Origin: Gammaproteobacteria bacterium
Lineage (GTDB): Bacteria; Pseudomonadota; Gammaproteobacteria; Enterobacterales; Kangiellaceae
Assembly (NCBI GenBank): GCA_029880585.1
Contig: JAOUOC010000007.1
Location: forward strand, 1 to 35,680
Length of the DNA stretch: 35,680 nt
Reading direction: 5' to 3'
Positions 9,209 to 17,837 of the stretch are shown here, piece after piece (within the stretch, counting starts at the first letter, position 1; every line of letters starts with the position of its first letter). Position numbers and translations under genes: made by a program. The notes beneath the pieces were generated by a model. It was not told the DNA's origin. It saw only the letters and a program-made list of their open reading frames with translations, and did no database searches.

Positions 9209-9238
9209 AAAAACATCTACTCAGCTGATGATGTTTTT
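9209..9238 (-). terminator. Hairpin with T tract between TPR lipoprotein and motor genes
   Basis: A perfect 9-bp inverted repeat (AAAAACATC / GATGTTTTT) flanks a 12-nt loop. It lies 19 bp after the stop of the small TPR lipoprotein gene. In the minus direction the right arm runs into TTTTTCTT. The stem is AT-rich, so termination may be partial. It may split the region into an upstream TPR operon and a downstream channel-adhesin operon. Confidence 0.45.
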
Positions 9239-9256
9239 TTAATATAATTTTGTTTT

Positions 9257-9874
9257 TTACAATCTACGCTTAACATCTGCGAGCCAAATCTTAACGGTTT
9301 CATCCTCTTCATACTTTAAATAGGTTTCAAATTGCTCGTAGGCACAGCGATAATCTTGCAAATAAATATCACAAAGCACACCCAGATTTCTAATCGCGGG
9401 TAAATAGGTCGGATTAGAAATTATGGCTTTTTCATAGGCTTCTCTGGCTTGCTGGAATTTTCCCTGTTTACGATAGATTAATCCCAATTCATTATTAGCA
9501 ACCGCATTACCAGGATCCAGTTCAAGTGCACTTTTCAAACTCTCAACAGCAGGGTCAAGCTTTTCAGTTTTATGGTAAGCAATAGCCAGATTAATGAAAG
9601 GTGCAGGCAATTTTTTCTCACGGGACACAACCTCTTTTAACAAATTTATGGCTGGTTCATATTTGCCCTGTTTGAGCAAATCAATCGCCTGATTAAATTG
9701 ATTTTGAACAGTGGAACTCACTCTTACCTTACTAAAATCACTTGCAGGACTGGCGGCAGTCTTCTTGTTAGTCGGTCCGGACGCACAAGCCGACAACAAA
9801 AGCATAATAAAAAGAAACAATATTTTGTATTGATACATGTAATTGGCAAACAAGCTGTTTAAATTCCCGAACAT
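9257..9874 (-). CDS. Small TPR lipoprotein
   Basis: This is a 205-residue lipoprotein. The hydrophobic stretch ends in a clear lipobox (LLLSAC, Cys30), so it should be lipidated and anchored in the envelope. The ATG at 9838 (MYQYKILFLF) would give a more usual signal peptide and may be the real start. Residues 55-190 hold three to four tetratricopeptide repeats, for example APFINLAIAYHKTEKLDPAV and AVANNELGLIYRKQGKFQQA. The C-terminal helix carries an acidic EEDETVKIWLADVKRRL segment. TPR lipoproteins act as protein-protein scaffolds; compare PilF/PilW in type IV pili and the TPR parts of Glt complexes. It lies 11 bp after the large TPR lipoprotein gene. Confidence 0.85.
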   Translation of the reverse strand: MFGNLNSLFANYMYQYKILFLFIMLLLSACASGPTNKKTAASPASDFSKVRVSSTVQNQFNQAIDLLKQGKYEPAINLLKEVVSREKKLPAPFINLAIAYHKTEKLDPAVESLKSALELDPGNAVANNELGLIYRKQGKFQQAREAYEKAIISNPTYLPAIRNLGVLCDIYLQDYRCAYEQFETYLKYEEDETVKIWLADVKRRL

Positions 9875-9885
9875 TGATTATGGTA

Positions 9886-12800
9886 CTAATGTGTCTGAAT
9901 GTCTATATTGGCCACCTTTGCTTCTTTTGTCGCCATTTTTGATTTTCCAGATTTAATATCACTATTAATAGTTTGCTTTATATGCGTCAAAATACTACTT
10001 TCCTGCTCAGTTTTTGCGTATCTGGCTGGTATCAGATTAGCCAACTTGCCAATACTCTTTTCAACCCACTGGTTATAAATACCAACCGAGATTAGTTCAA
10101 CATTCTTTTTATGGACATTAATGGCTTTATCTTCAAAAGGAAAAGCCTGTTCTTCAATTACCAGTTCGTACTGCTCCAACTCGAACTCGTCCAGATTTGA
10201 CGGTCTTTCCGACTTGAGCATCGATACATTAAATTCATAGTATATCTCCGCCAAATAATAAGTTGCCGCAGCAGTCACCTCTGCCACATTGTAATCGAGT
10301 AATTTGGTGTAACCGTCAATCGCTCGTTTCATGCTTTGTTTTTTCTTACGCAAATTGACCTTAAATGGCTTGGACAAAGCTATTTTTTTGTATTGTTCCA
10401 ATAAAGGTTCAGTTAAAACCAGAGAGGCTTTTGCAGCCAGATATTTGGTTCTGTCGGTTCTTTCTTTTCCGGCATTTTTATCCAATGAAACAATAGCTTT
10501 TAACTCATTGATATAACTATTACGATTATTTTTCTTCAATTGAATATCAGCAATTTTCTGTCTGATTTCTATTGAATGCTCCAGGGGCTTTGGAAACATT
10601 CTGACGATTTTGTAGTAAACGCTCAGCGCCTTGTCATCGGCATTCATTAATTCATAGGAATCTGCAGCCTGATAATAGGCATCACGAACCAATTCACCAT
10701 CTTTGGGATTTTCTGCAGCAACTCTCTCATACTCTGAGGCCGATTTCAGATATTGCGCATCTTCCTTGTATACATAGGCCAGTTTCTTGGTGATTTCTTT
10801 TTGGTACTTATCTTTTGGATAAGATTTACGATAACTCTCCAAAACCGGAATTGCCTGTTTCCATTGCTTGGCCATAATCAATGAAGTAGCACCATCATAT
10901 TGAGCTGTTGAGCGAATTTTTGAAGTTGGTGTTACATCAGCAACTCTCAAGAAATGCTTTGCGGCCAAAATATAATTTTCAAGCTTTTGCGCCTGCTCAC
11001 CCTGCTTATAGATAGATGCCGCCAGATTCTCTATCAAACCTCTATGATCCTTGTCTGTGCTTGGTGTTAATTTTAATGCCTGACTGTATGCAGGTTCTGC
11101 CTGCTCATATTGCGCCAGTTCAAAAGATGAATGTCCAACAATCATCCAGGCAGTTTTATGTAAATTTCCCTCAGCTTTGGGATATTGACTCACAACCCGA
11201 CGACCATAATTTATAGCCTGTTGATAATCTTGCATTTCAAATAAGTCATTGACCGCAGCCACTAACACCAATGGAGCGTCCTTGTGTTGCGGAAACTGTT
11301 CAGCAAATCGTACAGAAACCCTGATGATTTCACGTTTAATTGAATTACGTTGTGCCTGACTAACTGTTTTTAAATGTTCACGATAGGTATAAACAGCTGC
11401 ATAACCGGCACTATCTGATTTCTCATGCAAAGGATAATTGTAGGCAGTTCTTTCAAATTCCTGACCGGCACTCAAGAAGTCCTTGTTTTGCAACATCATT
11501 TCTGCCAACTGATTGTTTAGACCAGGTGTTTGCGGCTCTCTGGGAAAGGATTTCAGGTATTTTCGATACCAGACAATCGCTTCCTGATAATGTTGTTCGC
11601 GCATTTTGTAGAATCTTCGATCCTGAAATAACGCATGATAATGTCCTGCCAAATCATAGATATTGGATTTGAGAAATTCATAGGCTTTCTCATTGGCTTT
11701 AACATCATAAATCATCCAGTATTTTGATTCGAGGTCGTAACTGGTTGCAAACTTTTTCTTGGCTTCAATAATCAATTTAGGGAAACCACCATCTTTGAAA
11801 ATTTCAATCGATCTCATATCAAAGAAAACAGCTTCTTTTGAATCGGGATACAAGCCGGTGTATACCTGATAGGTTTCAGCTGCATCGGCAAAACGGCGCT
11901 TGGAATGATAATGCTCAGCTAAATGACTATAAATGCTGGCTTCATAAAAACGGCGGCCATGCTTTTTAAAGAAATCTTCTATCGCTTCAGCTCCACCTAA
12001 ATAGGAGAAACTTAAACTGACAACACGGAAAGTATCGCTAATATGTTTTTTCTCAATTTTATTGCGGCTATTTTCCAAATCGTATCCGTTGGCAATTTTG
12101 TAATCCAGCACACCAATAAAGTTTTGCAAGGCTCGCTCGTGCAACTCCTGTTTAAAGTAAGACCAACCCTGCTTGTAAAGCGCAAACTCATAAAACTCTG
12201 ACGCTTCACCTATATTGATGATCGATTGATAATAGTTTTCCGAACTTTCATATTTTTTTCTGGCAAATTCATATTCTCCACGTCGGAAGTTAGCCTCTTC
12301 AATATGTCTGGATTTGGGATATTGTTTCACCAAATCATCCAGTGTTTTCATGGCTATTTCAATTTCTCCCAGATCTTCATAAGCTCTGGATAATTGATAT
12401 AAAACCTGATCATTGCGCTCATAGTAGGGATATTTGGTTAACAGCTTTTTGTACAAGGCAATAGCCTCTTGTGCACCACTGACTTCACCCGCTTCCGGAA
12501 GCACAACAGCTGATTTGTCAGCAGCCACTTCAATTTCCTGACTGGCTCTTTCGCTAAATTCTTTTTCCGATTCAGATAAAACCGCGATAGGACTATCGGC
12601 AGCCATAGTGTCTGCGCCTGCGACAGATTTCAGCTCTCTTTTTGATGTGTTTGAAGAAGTACTGATTGCCGGCAGTGTAACAGATGAACCTGCCTGAGCA
12701 GGCTTTAGGTTGCTTTCCGTTAAATTTGTGGCCGTTGATGCTGCACTGTCTTCAGACTCGTATTCTTTTTTGATTTTCAGATCCGCCAGCCTTCGCATTG

Positions 12801-13008
12801 CTTCAGGTGTCAATGATGATTCCGGCGCCTGCTTTAAGAATTGTTCATAACTGCTCAAGGCCTTATTCAAACCATCTTCTACTTTTTCATCTTTAATTTC
12901 AATGTTCACCAGATTAAGACTGGCAAGGGTATTGCTATTATTGGTACTGGCACAGCCAGACAACAAGCCAATCAGAGAAATCAACAATAATGAATTGCGT
13001 GGGTTCAT
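9886..13008 (-). CDS. Large TPR lipoprotein
   Basis: The protein is about 1040 residues. The ORF track begins at a GTG (13017) that overlaps the upstream gene by 8 bp. The ATG at 13008 is better: CAGGTG lies 6 nt upstream and MNPRNSLLLISLIGLLSGC ends in a lipobox (Cys19). After a Ser/Ala-rich low-complexity linker (to about 180), the remainder is a superhelix of many TPR units, such as DQVLYQLSRAYEDLGEIEIA and AQYDGATSLIMAKQWKQAIP. Such proteins scaffold periplasmic parts of envelope machines. Size and context recall the TPR components of the myxobacterial Glt system, but family identity was not tested. It is translationally coupled to the 710-aa gene, with the upstream TAA ending 1 bp before this ATG. 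Confidence 0.87.
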   Translation of the reverse strand: MNPRNSLLLISLIGLLSGCASTNNSNTLASLNLVNIEIKDEKVEDGLNKALSSYEQFLKQAPESSLTPEAMRRLADLKIKKEYESEDSAASTATNLTESNLKPAQAGSSVTLPAISTSSNTSKRELKSVAGADTMAADSPIAVLSESEKEFSERASQEIEVAADKSAVVLPEAGEVSGAQEAIALYKKLLTKYPYYERNDQVLYQLSRAYEDLGEIEIAMKTLDDLVKQYPKSRHIEEANFRRGEYEFARKKYESSENYYQSIINIGEASEFYEFALYKQGWSYFKQELHERALQNFIGVLDYKIANGYDLENSRNKIEKKHISDTFRVVSLSFSYLGGAEAIEDFFKKHGRRFYEASIYSHLAEHYHSKRRFADAAETYQVYTGLYPDSKEAVFFDMRSIEIFKDGGFPKLIIEAKKKFATSYDLESKYWMIYDVKANEKAYEFLKSNIYDLAGHYHALFQDRRFYKMREQHYQEAIVWYRKYLKSFPREPQTPGLNNQLAEMMLQNKDFLSAGQEFERTAYNYPLHEKSDSAGYAAVYTYREHLKTVSQAQRNSIKREIIRVSVRFAEQFPQHKDAPLVLVAAVNDLFEMQDYQQAINYGRRVVSQYPKAEGNLHKTAWMIVGHSSFELAQYEQAEPAYSQALKLTPSTDKDHRGLIENLAASIYKQGEQAQKLENYILAAKHFLRVADVTPTSKIRSTAQYDGATSLIMAKQWKQAIPVLESYRKSYPKDKYQKEITKKLAYVYKEDAQYLKSASEYERVAAENPKDGELVRDAYYQAADSYELMNADDKALSVYYKIVRMFPKPLEHSIEIRQKIADIQLKKNNRNSYINELKAIVSLDKNAGKERTDRTKYLAAKASLVLTEPLLEQYKKIALSKPFKVNLRKKKQSMKRAIDGYTKLLDYNVAEVTAAATYYLAEIYYEFNVSMLKSERPSNLDEFELEQYELVIEEQAFPFEDKAINVHKKNVELISVGIYNQWVEKSIGKLANLIPARYAKTEQESSILTHIKQTINSDIKSGKSKMATKEAKVANIDIQTH

Positions 13009-13009
13009 T

Positions 13010-15142
13010 TTAAACACCTGCCATTTCCGTTATTAGGTTTAAGTTATGACCATCTGAACCATTTAAGGAAGCCCGTTCCTCGCTGTTAGTTTCTGATGAT
13101 GACTTTTGTTGCTCCTGCATTTGTTGTTTCTGATTTTGCTGTTGTTGATTTTGCAGTTCTAATAACTCCTGTTCTTTTTCAAGTTGTAGCTTTCTTTCCT
13201 GAATAGCTTTTATTTCAGCATCGGATTCTGCCTTGATTGCCCTGTCATAATTTTCTGCCATTGCAAATCTGGCTTTGATCTGATAACTCTCTAATCTTTT
13301 ACGTCTTCTGTCTAACTCGTTAATCGCCAAAGTTTCCATCAGATGTCCCTGTTTAGCCTGCACACCTTCTAATCGTCTTTTGGTATTTTCAATCTGAGCT
13401 CTGATTCTGGTGATAGGAATCGTGTATCCCTCATAACTTTGCGTTGCTGCCTGACGAGTTCTTACAAATGAATTGTATGCTTCTTTTTCTTTTGCGATGA
13501 CATCATCCAGCGACATCAGACTCTTGTGAGAATCTGTCAAACGTCTGTCGTATTCACGGTAAATATTCCACAGAACCACGCCTTTTAAGCGTTGGAGCCT
13601 TTGATAGGATTGCCCGGATTTTGATGGAATTTTTCTTTCCAGTTGCGCAATACGGTTCAGGTAAAATCTTTCATTGGAGAAAGCTAAAAATTCCGGTCTG
13701 GGTTGCACCAAAATATTATTCAGCTTTTTAGCCAGATTATCTCTCTGCTCAACGCGCAATCTTAACTTGCTGTCGATTTGTTTAAATCGTGCTTCAATAG
13801 CAGGTAGCAAAGGTTCAATGTATGCACGCCTTTTGGCAATAATGTCTTCGTATGCATCCAGACTGGTCAATGCATGATCCAGTGTTTCGTTGAGCTTATC
13901 CAGATCCTTGTAATTCTGATAAAAACTTTGAAACTCGGCCGATGCCATCAAAGACAGAATATAATGCGTTTCCGGTGTTTCTGGCAATGTTCGTAAATTG
14001 ACCAGCCAGTTTTCATCTTTAAGATGACGCTTATCTGTCATGGCCTTTAAAAACGATCCATCACGAACCATGCGAATAGATTGATCCAGTCTCTGAATTT
14101 CAGCCGTAAACTGATTAACCGCATAGTGATAAAGATTGGCTGCTTTGCCATAAACCTGCAATTTGCTGTAGGCATAAGGCAGTGCCATCATGGATTCCTG
14201 AACTGACTCATCTGTGATGTTGCGTTCATGCAATAATGTCCAGGGAACGATTGCTCTTTGGTATGATTCATCAGACAAGGCTGCCCAACCTGAACCTAGC
14301 AATGCCTGATTGGAAAAAGGGCCATCAAGGCGGACCCTGTCAAAGAAATCTTTTGCCTGTTTGGGGTCAGCCAGTGAATTATTCTTGTCCATAAAGAAAT
14401 TGGCCAACTTCAAATTAACCTTGTCTTTCAGGGCTGCCAGTGCAGGATCATCTGTACTGATCCGTCCCAATGAGTTGTACAAGGAAAAAGCTCTTTCCGG
14501 CTGATTATTTAGCAGAAAGGCGGTAGCGTAGTTGTAATGCCAATATCCTTCCAGATGTTCAAAGCCTCGTGCTTTTTCAAAACTCTCAATCGCCTTTGAA
14601 TATTGTCCAATGGAGACATAACTTAAGGCTTTGAGATAATCAGCATCAGCAATTACTTGCTCTGCCTGATCGCCAGATATTGATGTAGTGCTCTCTTCAT
14701 CATCTGAATTTGATACAACCGCTTTTTGCTTAATCGACTCCAGTACTACAATTGCGCCTTGAGGGTCATCTTTTTGATACAACAGATTGGCAAGAGCCAA
14801 TACCGCTCTATTACGAGTTAATAAATCAACCTCACTGCCCAAAACTGCTCGAATGGCCTTGTCAGCTCTTTTGTGCATGCGATATTGCAATTCAATTTCA
14901 CCAACAGAAAAATCAGCCAGATTATGATGTTTTGCAAGACTGTTAAGTTGTCTCTCATCAACTTCATAGAACTGAGCTAACTCGGCATCAAGACTAGCCA
15001 GAGCTTCAAAATATTTTTGCTGATGTGCGTAAAAGAAAACTTCACCGAGATGTAAATCCTTAAGCTCATCACGTGCAAAAAACTTGCTGGCATTGACCGG
15101 CAAGCTCAAAACAAGAATCATGATAGCAGGAAGGACCCTCAC
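13010..15142 (-). CDS. Exported TPR and coiled-coil protein
   Basis: This is a 710-residue protein. The GTG start is supported by AGGAG 7 nt upstream and by the signal peptide it opens (MRVLPAIMILVLSLPVNA, likely cut at VNA-S). Residues 20-330 contain TPR-like helical pairs (AEQVIADADYLKALSYVSIG, YWHYNYATAFLLNNQPERAF). Residues about 400-660 are long charged coiled coil, and the tail is Gln-rich (LELQNQQQQNQKQQMQEQQ). It is probably a periplasmic scaffold of the same machine as the two TPR lipoproteins. It lies 9 bp after the small coiled-coil gene and is coupled to the large TPR lipoprotein gene. No enzymatic motif is visible. Confidence 0.85.
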   Translation of the reverse strand: MRVLPAIMILVLSLPVNASKFFARDELKDLHLGEVFFYAHQQKYFEALASLDAELAQFYEVDERQLNSLAKHHNLADFSVGEIELQYRMHKRADKAIRAVLGSEVDLLTRNRAVLALANLLYQKDDPQGAIVVLESIKQKAVVSNSDDEESTTSISGDQAEQVIADADYLKALSYVSIGQYSKAIESFEKARGFEHLEGYWHYNYATAFLLNNQPERAFSLYNSLGRISTDDPALAALKDKVNLKLANFFMDKNNSLADPKQAKDFFDRVRLDGPFSNQALLGSGWAALSDESYQRAIVPWTLLHERNITDESVQESMMALPYAYSKLQVYGKAANLYHYAVNQFTAEIQRLDQSIRMVRDGSFLKAMTDKRHLKDENWLVNLRTLPETPETHYILSLMASAEFQSFYQNYKDLDKLNETLDHALTSLDAYEDIIAKRRAYIEPLLPAIEARFKQIDSKLRLRVEQRDNLAKKLNNILVQPRPEFLAFSNERFYLNRIAQLERKIPSKSGQSYQRLQRLKGVVLWNIYREYDRRLTDSHKSLMSLDDVIAKEKEAYNSFVRTRQAATQSYEGYTIPITRIRAQIENTKRRLEGVQAKQGHLMETLAINELDRRRKRLESYQIKARFAMAENYDRAIKAESDAEIKAIQERKLQLEKEQELLELQNQQQQNQKQQMQEQQKSSSETNSEERASLNGSDGHNLNLITEMAGV

Positions 15143-15151
15143 AACAGACTC

Positions 15152-15715
15152 CTACCAATCCTTAAAGGCAATTGGTTGGCCTGAACCACTTTGACCAGCA
15201 ACAACAACTTCTACAAATTTGGGGCCAACACCTTTTTCCAATCGGTAGCTGGCATTTTTTTGAAAGGTATCACCGGAACTGTCTCTTGCAACAAAGCTGA
15301 CTTCAACCATGTGATTGCCGCTTTTGGCATTACCCGTATATATTCGCTGAACTGCTCCTGCTCTTAACGCTTCAACTTCCTTGAAGGTGTAGGCATGATA
15401 GGCAACAATCTTGTTATTGACCTTGACTTGCATGCCATCAATTTCAAAATTGTTATTTCCGGTTAAAGATACAAAAACAGAAAATTGAGTATTGGAAGGG
15501 AACAGTAGTTTTTCTTCAAGATTTTTCAATTCAGAAGTTAATCCAAGTACATCTTTTTTGATGTCCTGCACCTGTTCATCAATACCTTTCAGTTCGTCCG
15601 ATGAAACTTCTGCAGCATGCAGGGAAATACCCGACAACACAAAAGTAGCGAATATTAAATTGAGAATAAATTGTTTGATCCAATGAGGTTTAAATGTGTA
15701 CACTTTAACAGTCAT
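15152..15715 (-). CDS. Small exported coiled-coil plus beta-domain protein
   Basis: This 187-residue protein is the first gene of the TPR set. Residues 14-35 form a signal peptide (FILNLIFATFVLSGISLHAA). A heptad-rich segment follows (LKGIDEQVQDIKKDVLGLTS, to about 70), then a beta-rich domain of about 110 residues (VFVSLTGNNNFEIDGMQVKV; HMVEVSFVARDSSGD). From memory, homologues near TPR/ExbB/ExbD clusters in gammaproteobacteria are sometimes labelled AraC regulators. There is no helix-turn-helix here and the protein is clearly exported, so that label would be wrong. The fold resembles an Ig-like or carboxypeptidase-regulatory type domain, but I cannot assign it. It is likely a periplasmic part of the machine. 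Confidence 0.75.
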   Translation of the reverse strand: MTVKVYTFKPHWIKQFILNLIFATFVLSGISLHAAEVSSDELKGIDEQVQDIKKDVLGLTSELKNLEEKLLFPSNTQFSVFVSLTGNNNFEIDGMQVKVNNKIVAYHAYTFKEVEALRAGAVQRIYTGNAKSGNHMVEVSFVARDSSGDTFQKNASYRLEKGVGPKFVEVVVAGQSGSGQPIAFKDW

Positions 15716-15891
15716 CCCGTTTCTGCTGAAACCTTTGCAAAATCAATGATATAAATTTACATCACCCTCTACGATCTTACTTCAAACCAGTAGACATTCT
15801 GATGAATCTTCTACACATTTGTTAAATATTGAGAACCAGATAACGTTTGGTTTGTGTCATATGTCCGTAATTCTCTCCTTAAAGGGCTCTT

Positions 15892-15963
15892 ATGCCTGTA
15901 AATTCAACTAATAACACCAAATCATTTCGTCAAATAGTTGACATCATTTCGCCAGCAAGATAG
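15892..15963 (+). other. Possible 23-residue leader ORF upstream of deoB
   Basis: ATG at 15892 has AAGGG 5 nt upstream and opens a 23-codon frame (MPVNSTNNTKSFRQ...) that ends in TAG at 15963, 33 bp before deoB. The proposed deoB promoter lies inside it, so it could only be translated from a promoter further upstream. It may be chance. Confidence 0.2.
15918..15933 (+). promoter_or_regulatory. Weak candidate RutR-like operator upstream of deoB
   Basis: CAAATCATTTCGTCAA matches the E. coli RutR consensus TTGACCAnnTGGTCAA (recalled) at 9 of 14 fixed positions. It matches the strong deoA-side site at 12 of 16. It ends 4 bp before the candidate -35 of deoB. Another dyad, GTCAA-ATAG-TTGAC, overlaps it, and ATCATTTCG recurs 22 bp downstream. 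Confidence 0.3.
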
Positions 15964-15966
15964 TCT
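15938..15966 (+). promoter_or_regulatory. Candidate deoB promoter
   Basis: A perfect -35 (TTGACA, 15938-15943) is followed after 17 bp by a weak -10 (TAGTCT, 15961-15966), 30 bp before the deoB start. The poor -10 suggests a promoter that may need activation, or that this is not the real one. Confidence 0.4.
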
Positions 15967-15996
15967 CGATCTTTTGATTTTTAAGGCGAAATTCGC

Positions 15997-17187
15997 ATGG
16001 GAAAAGCGATTTTAATCATTCTGGATGGCCTGGGTGTTGGTGATGCACCTGACGCAGATGCATACGGCGATCTGGGTAGCAATACTTTAGGCAATATGTC
16101 AAAAAAAGTGGGCGGTATTCACGTCCCCACTCTGGCCTCACTAGGCCTTGGAAATATAGCCCAAATTGAAAATGTACCTCCCAGTAAAAATCCCAAAGCA
16201 TTGTTTGGACGACTGGAAGAAATTAGTGAAGGAAAAGATTCTACCACAGGCCATTGGGAACTGATGGGCGTTGTTACCCAAAAAGCTTTTCCAACTTATC
16301 CAGATGGTTTCCCAGAAGAATTAATTGAAGAATTTACCGCAAAAACAGGCTATGGTGTTTTGGGAAACAAGGCTGCCAGTGGTACTGATATTATCAATGA
16401 ATTGGGAGATGAGCATCTTGCAACTGGCAAATTGATTGTTTATACATCGGCAGATAGTGTGTTTCAGATTGCGGCTCATGAGGACGTGATAGATCATCAT
16501 GAATTATATCGTGTTTGTGAAATTACAAGAGAATTTCTTAAACCGCCACACCACATAAGTCGGGTAATTGCCAGACCTTTTAAAGGTAATTCCAATGCCT
16601 ATGAAAGAACACCTTATCGACATGATTATTCTATTGATCCGCCAGGTGAACTGATACTTTCCAACCTGCAAAAACATGGTGTAAAAGTCAGCTCTATTGG
16701 CAAGATATACGACTTGTATAATGGACAAGGTATTGATGAAACACATACCTCCCACAACAATGCTGAAGGCATGGCGCAACTTGAAAAATTATACAGCCAA
16801 CCTGCCGAAAATGATGAGCTGATACTTTTGAATCTGGTTGATTTTGACATGCTCTGGGGACATAGAAACGACCCTGTTGGGATGAAAAATGGTCTTGAGG
16901 AATTTGATCGGTGGCTCGGTAAGTTTTTACCCCAAATGCAGGCTGGTGATCTATTAATGATGACAGCTGATCATGGCAATGACCCGACGATGCCGGGTAG
17001 CGATCACTCCAGAGAGCATGTACCCATTATTGCCTATCAGGCTGGTGTAACTGACAAAGATGATTCTGATCCCGGGCACAGTAATCTTGGTATTCGCAAG
17101 GGATTTATGGATGTTGGCGCCAGCTTTATGGACTATTTTAACTGTAATACCCATACAAAAGGTGTCAGTTTTTTGTTAAAAACCTGA
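15997..17187 (+). CDS. deoB: Phosphopentomutase
   Basis: The enzyme interconverts (deoxy)ribose 1-phosphate and 5-phosphate, linking nucleoside phosphorylase products to central metabolism. At 396 residues it is close to the usual 390-410. The alkaline-phosphatase-superfamily metal sites are visible: IILDGLGVGDAPDAD at the N-terminus, the DSTTGHWELMG block with the phosphorylated Thr, DFDMLWGHRND, TADHGNDPT and SDHSREHVPI. AAGGCGA lies about 8 nt before the ATG. It is the only deo gene on the plus strand and ends 1 bp from the stop of the convergent TetR gene. It supplies deoxyribose 5-phosphate to the aldolase encoded in the facing operon. The cytoplasmic location and function are secure. 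Confidence 0.97.
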   Translation: MGKAILIILDGLGVGDAPDADAYGDLGSNTLGNMSKKVGGIHVPTLASLGLGNIAQIENVPPSKNPKALFGRLEEISEGKDSTTGHWELMGVVTQKAFPTYPDGFPEELIEEFTAKTGYGVLGNKAASGTDIINELGDEHLATGKLIVYTSADSVFQIAAHEDVIDHHELYRVCEITREFLKPPHHISRVIARPFKGNSNAYERTPYRHDYSIDPPGELILSNLQKHGVKVSSIGKIYDLYNGQGIDETHTSHNNAEGMAQLEKLYSQPAENDELILLNLVDFDMLWGHRNDPVGMKNGLEEFDRWLGKFLPQMQAGDLLMMTADHGNDPTMPGSDHSREHVPIIAYQAGVTDKDDSDPGHSNLGIRKGFMDVGASFMDYFNCNTHTKGVSFLLKT

Positions 17188-17188
17188 G

Positions 17189-17803
17189 CTAGACTCTTAC
17201 ACTGGTGAGTATCATATTAACGACATCGTCAGTTTTTTGCTGATACTCATCTTCATTATATGGCTCATCATTGTTGAGTATTTCTATCTGGTTTTCAAAG
17301 TCGGCGTAATGCTGAGTGACTGACCAAATCATATAAAAAAGCACATAGGGATCTACGGGCTTTATTCTGCCTTCTTGCACCCAATTTTCAACAATCTGTT
17401 TTTTATCTTCAAACCAGTTTTTAAATTCAGTTCTGAGAAAATCGCCTGCGACGGTAGCACCATGTAAAATCTCATTAGCCCATACTTTTGAAGCAAGTGG
17501 ACGGTTACGGGAAAATTGCATTTTGGCTTCAACATAATGGGTTAATGCTGTTTTGGGGTCCTGATATTGATCAAAAACTTCCGCAGCATCCATCCATTCG
17601 ATCAAAATTCTCTCCAGAACAACACGATATAATTGCAACTTGGTTTTAAAATAATAATGTAGATTAGATTTGGGTAGCCCTGCCTTTCTGGCAATCATTT
17701 CTGTGGTAGCCCCCTTAAAACCAAAGCGTGCGAAAACTTGCTCTGCAGCCTGAATAATTTTTTTTTCGTTGGTTTCCCGAATAATTTCTTTTTGATCTTT
17801 CAT
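17189..17803 (-). CDS. TetR family regulator, RutR-like
   Basis: The 204-residue protein has an N-terminal TetR helix-turn-helix (AEQVFARFGFKGATTEMIAR, then KAGLPKSNLHYYFKTKLQLY). Its C-terminal ligand domain resembles E. coli RutR: SRNRPLASKVWANEILHGA and the strongly RutR-like block MIWSVTQHYADFENQIE. RutR binds uracil or thymine and controls pyrimidine metabolism. Here the gene is the last of the deoA-upp-cdd operon, whose enzymes make and consume thymine and uracil, and a RutR-type operator lies at the operon promoter. I infer an autoregulated repressor that senses a free pyrimidine base. It is not certain that it is the orthologue of rutR, since no rut genes are in the window. Confidence 0.85.
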   Translation of the reverse strand: MKDQKEIIRETNEKKIIQAAEQVFARFGFKGATTEMIARKAGLPKSNLHYYFKTKLQLYRVVLERILIEWMDAAEVFDQYQDPKTALTHYVEAKMQFSRNRPLASKVWANEILHGATVAGDFLRTEFKNWFEDKKQIVENWVQEGRIKPVDPYVLFYMIWSVTQHYADFENQIEILNNDEPYNEDEYQQKTDDVVNMILTSVRV

Positions 17804-17837
17804 CTTACATTTTTCGATTCATATTCAATTACTATTT

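Noticed and set aside
13009-13017. GTG start of the large TPR lipoprotein in the ORF track
   Set aside because: The ATG at 13008 has a properly spaced Shine-Dalgarno and avoids an 8-bp overlap; the lipobox is kept either way.
15152-15715. Label as an AraC-type transcription regulator, which homologues may carry
   Set aside because: The protein has a signal peptide and a beta domain, with no helix-turn-helix.
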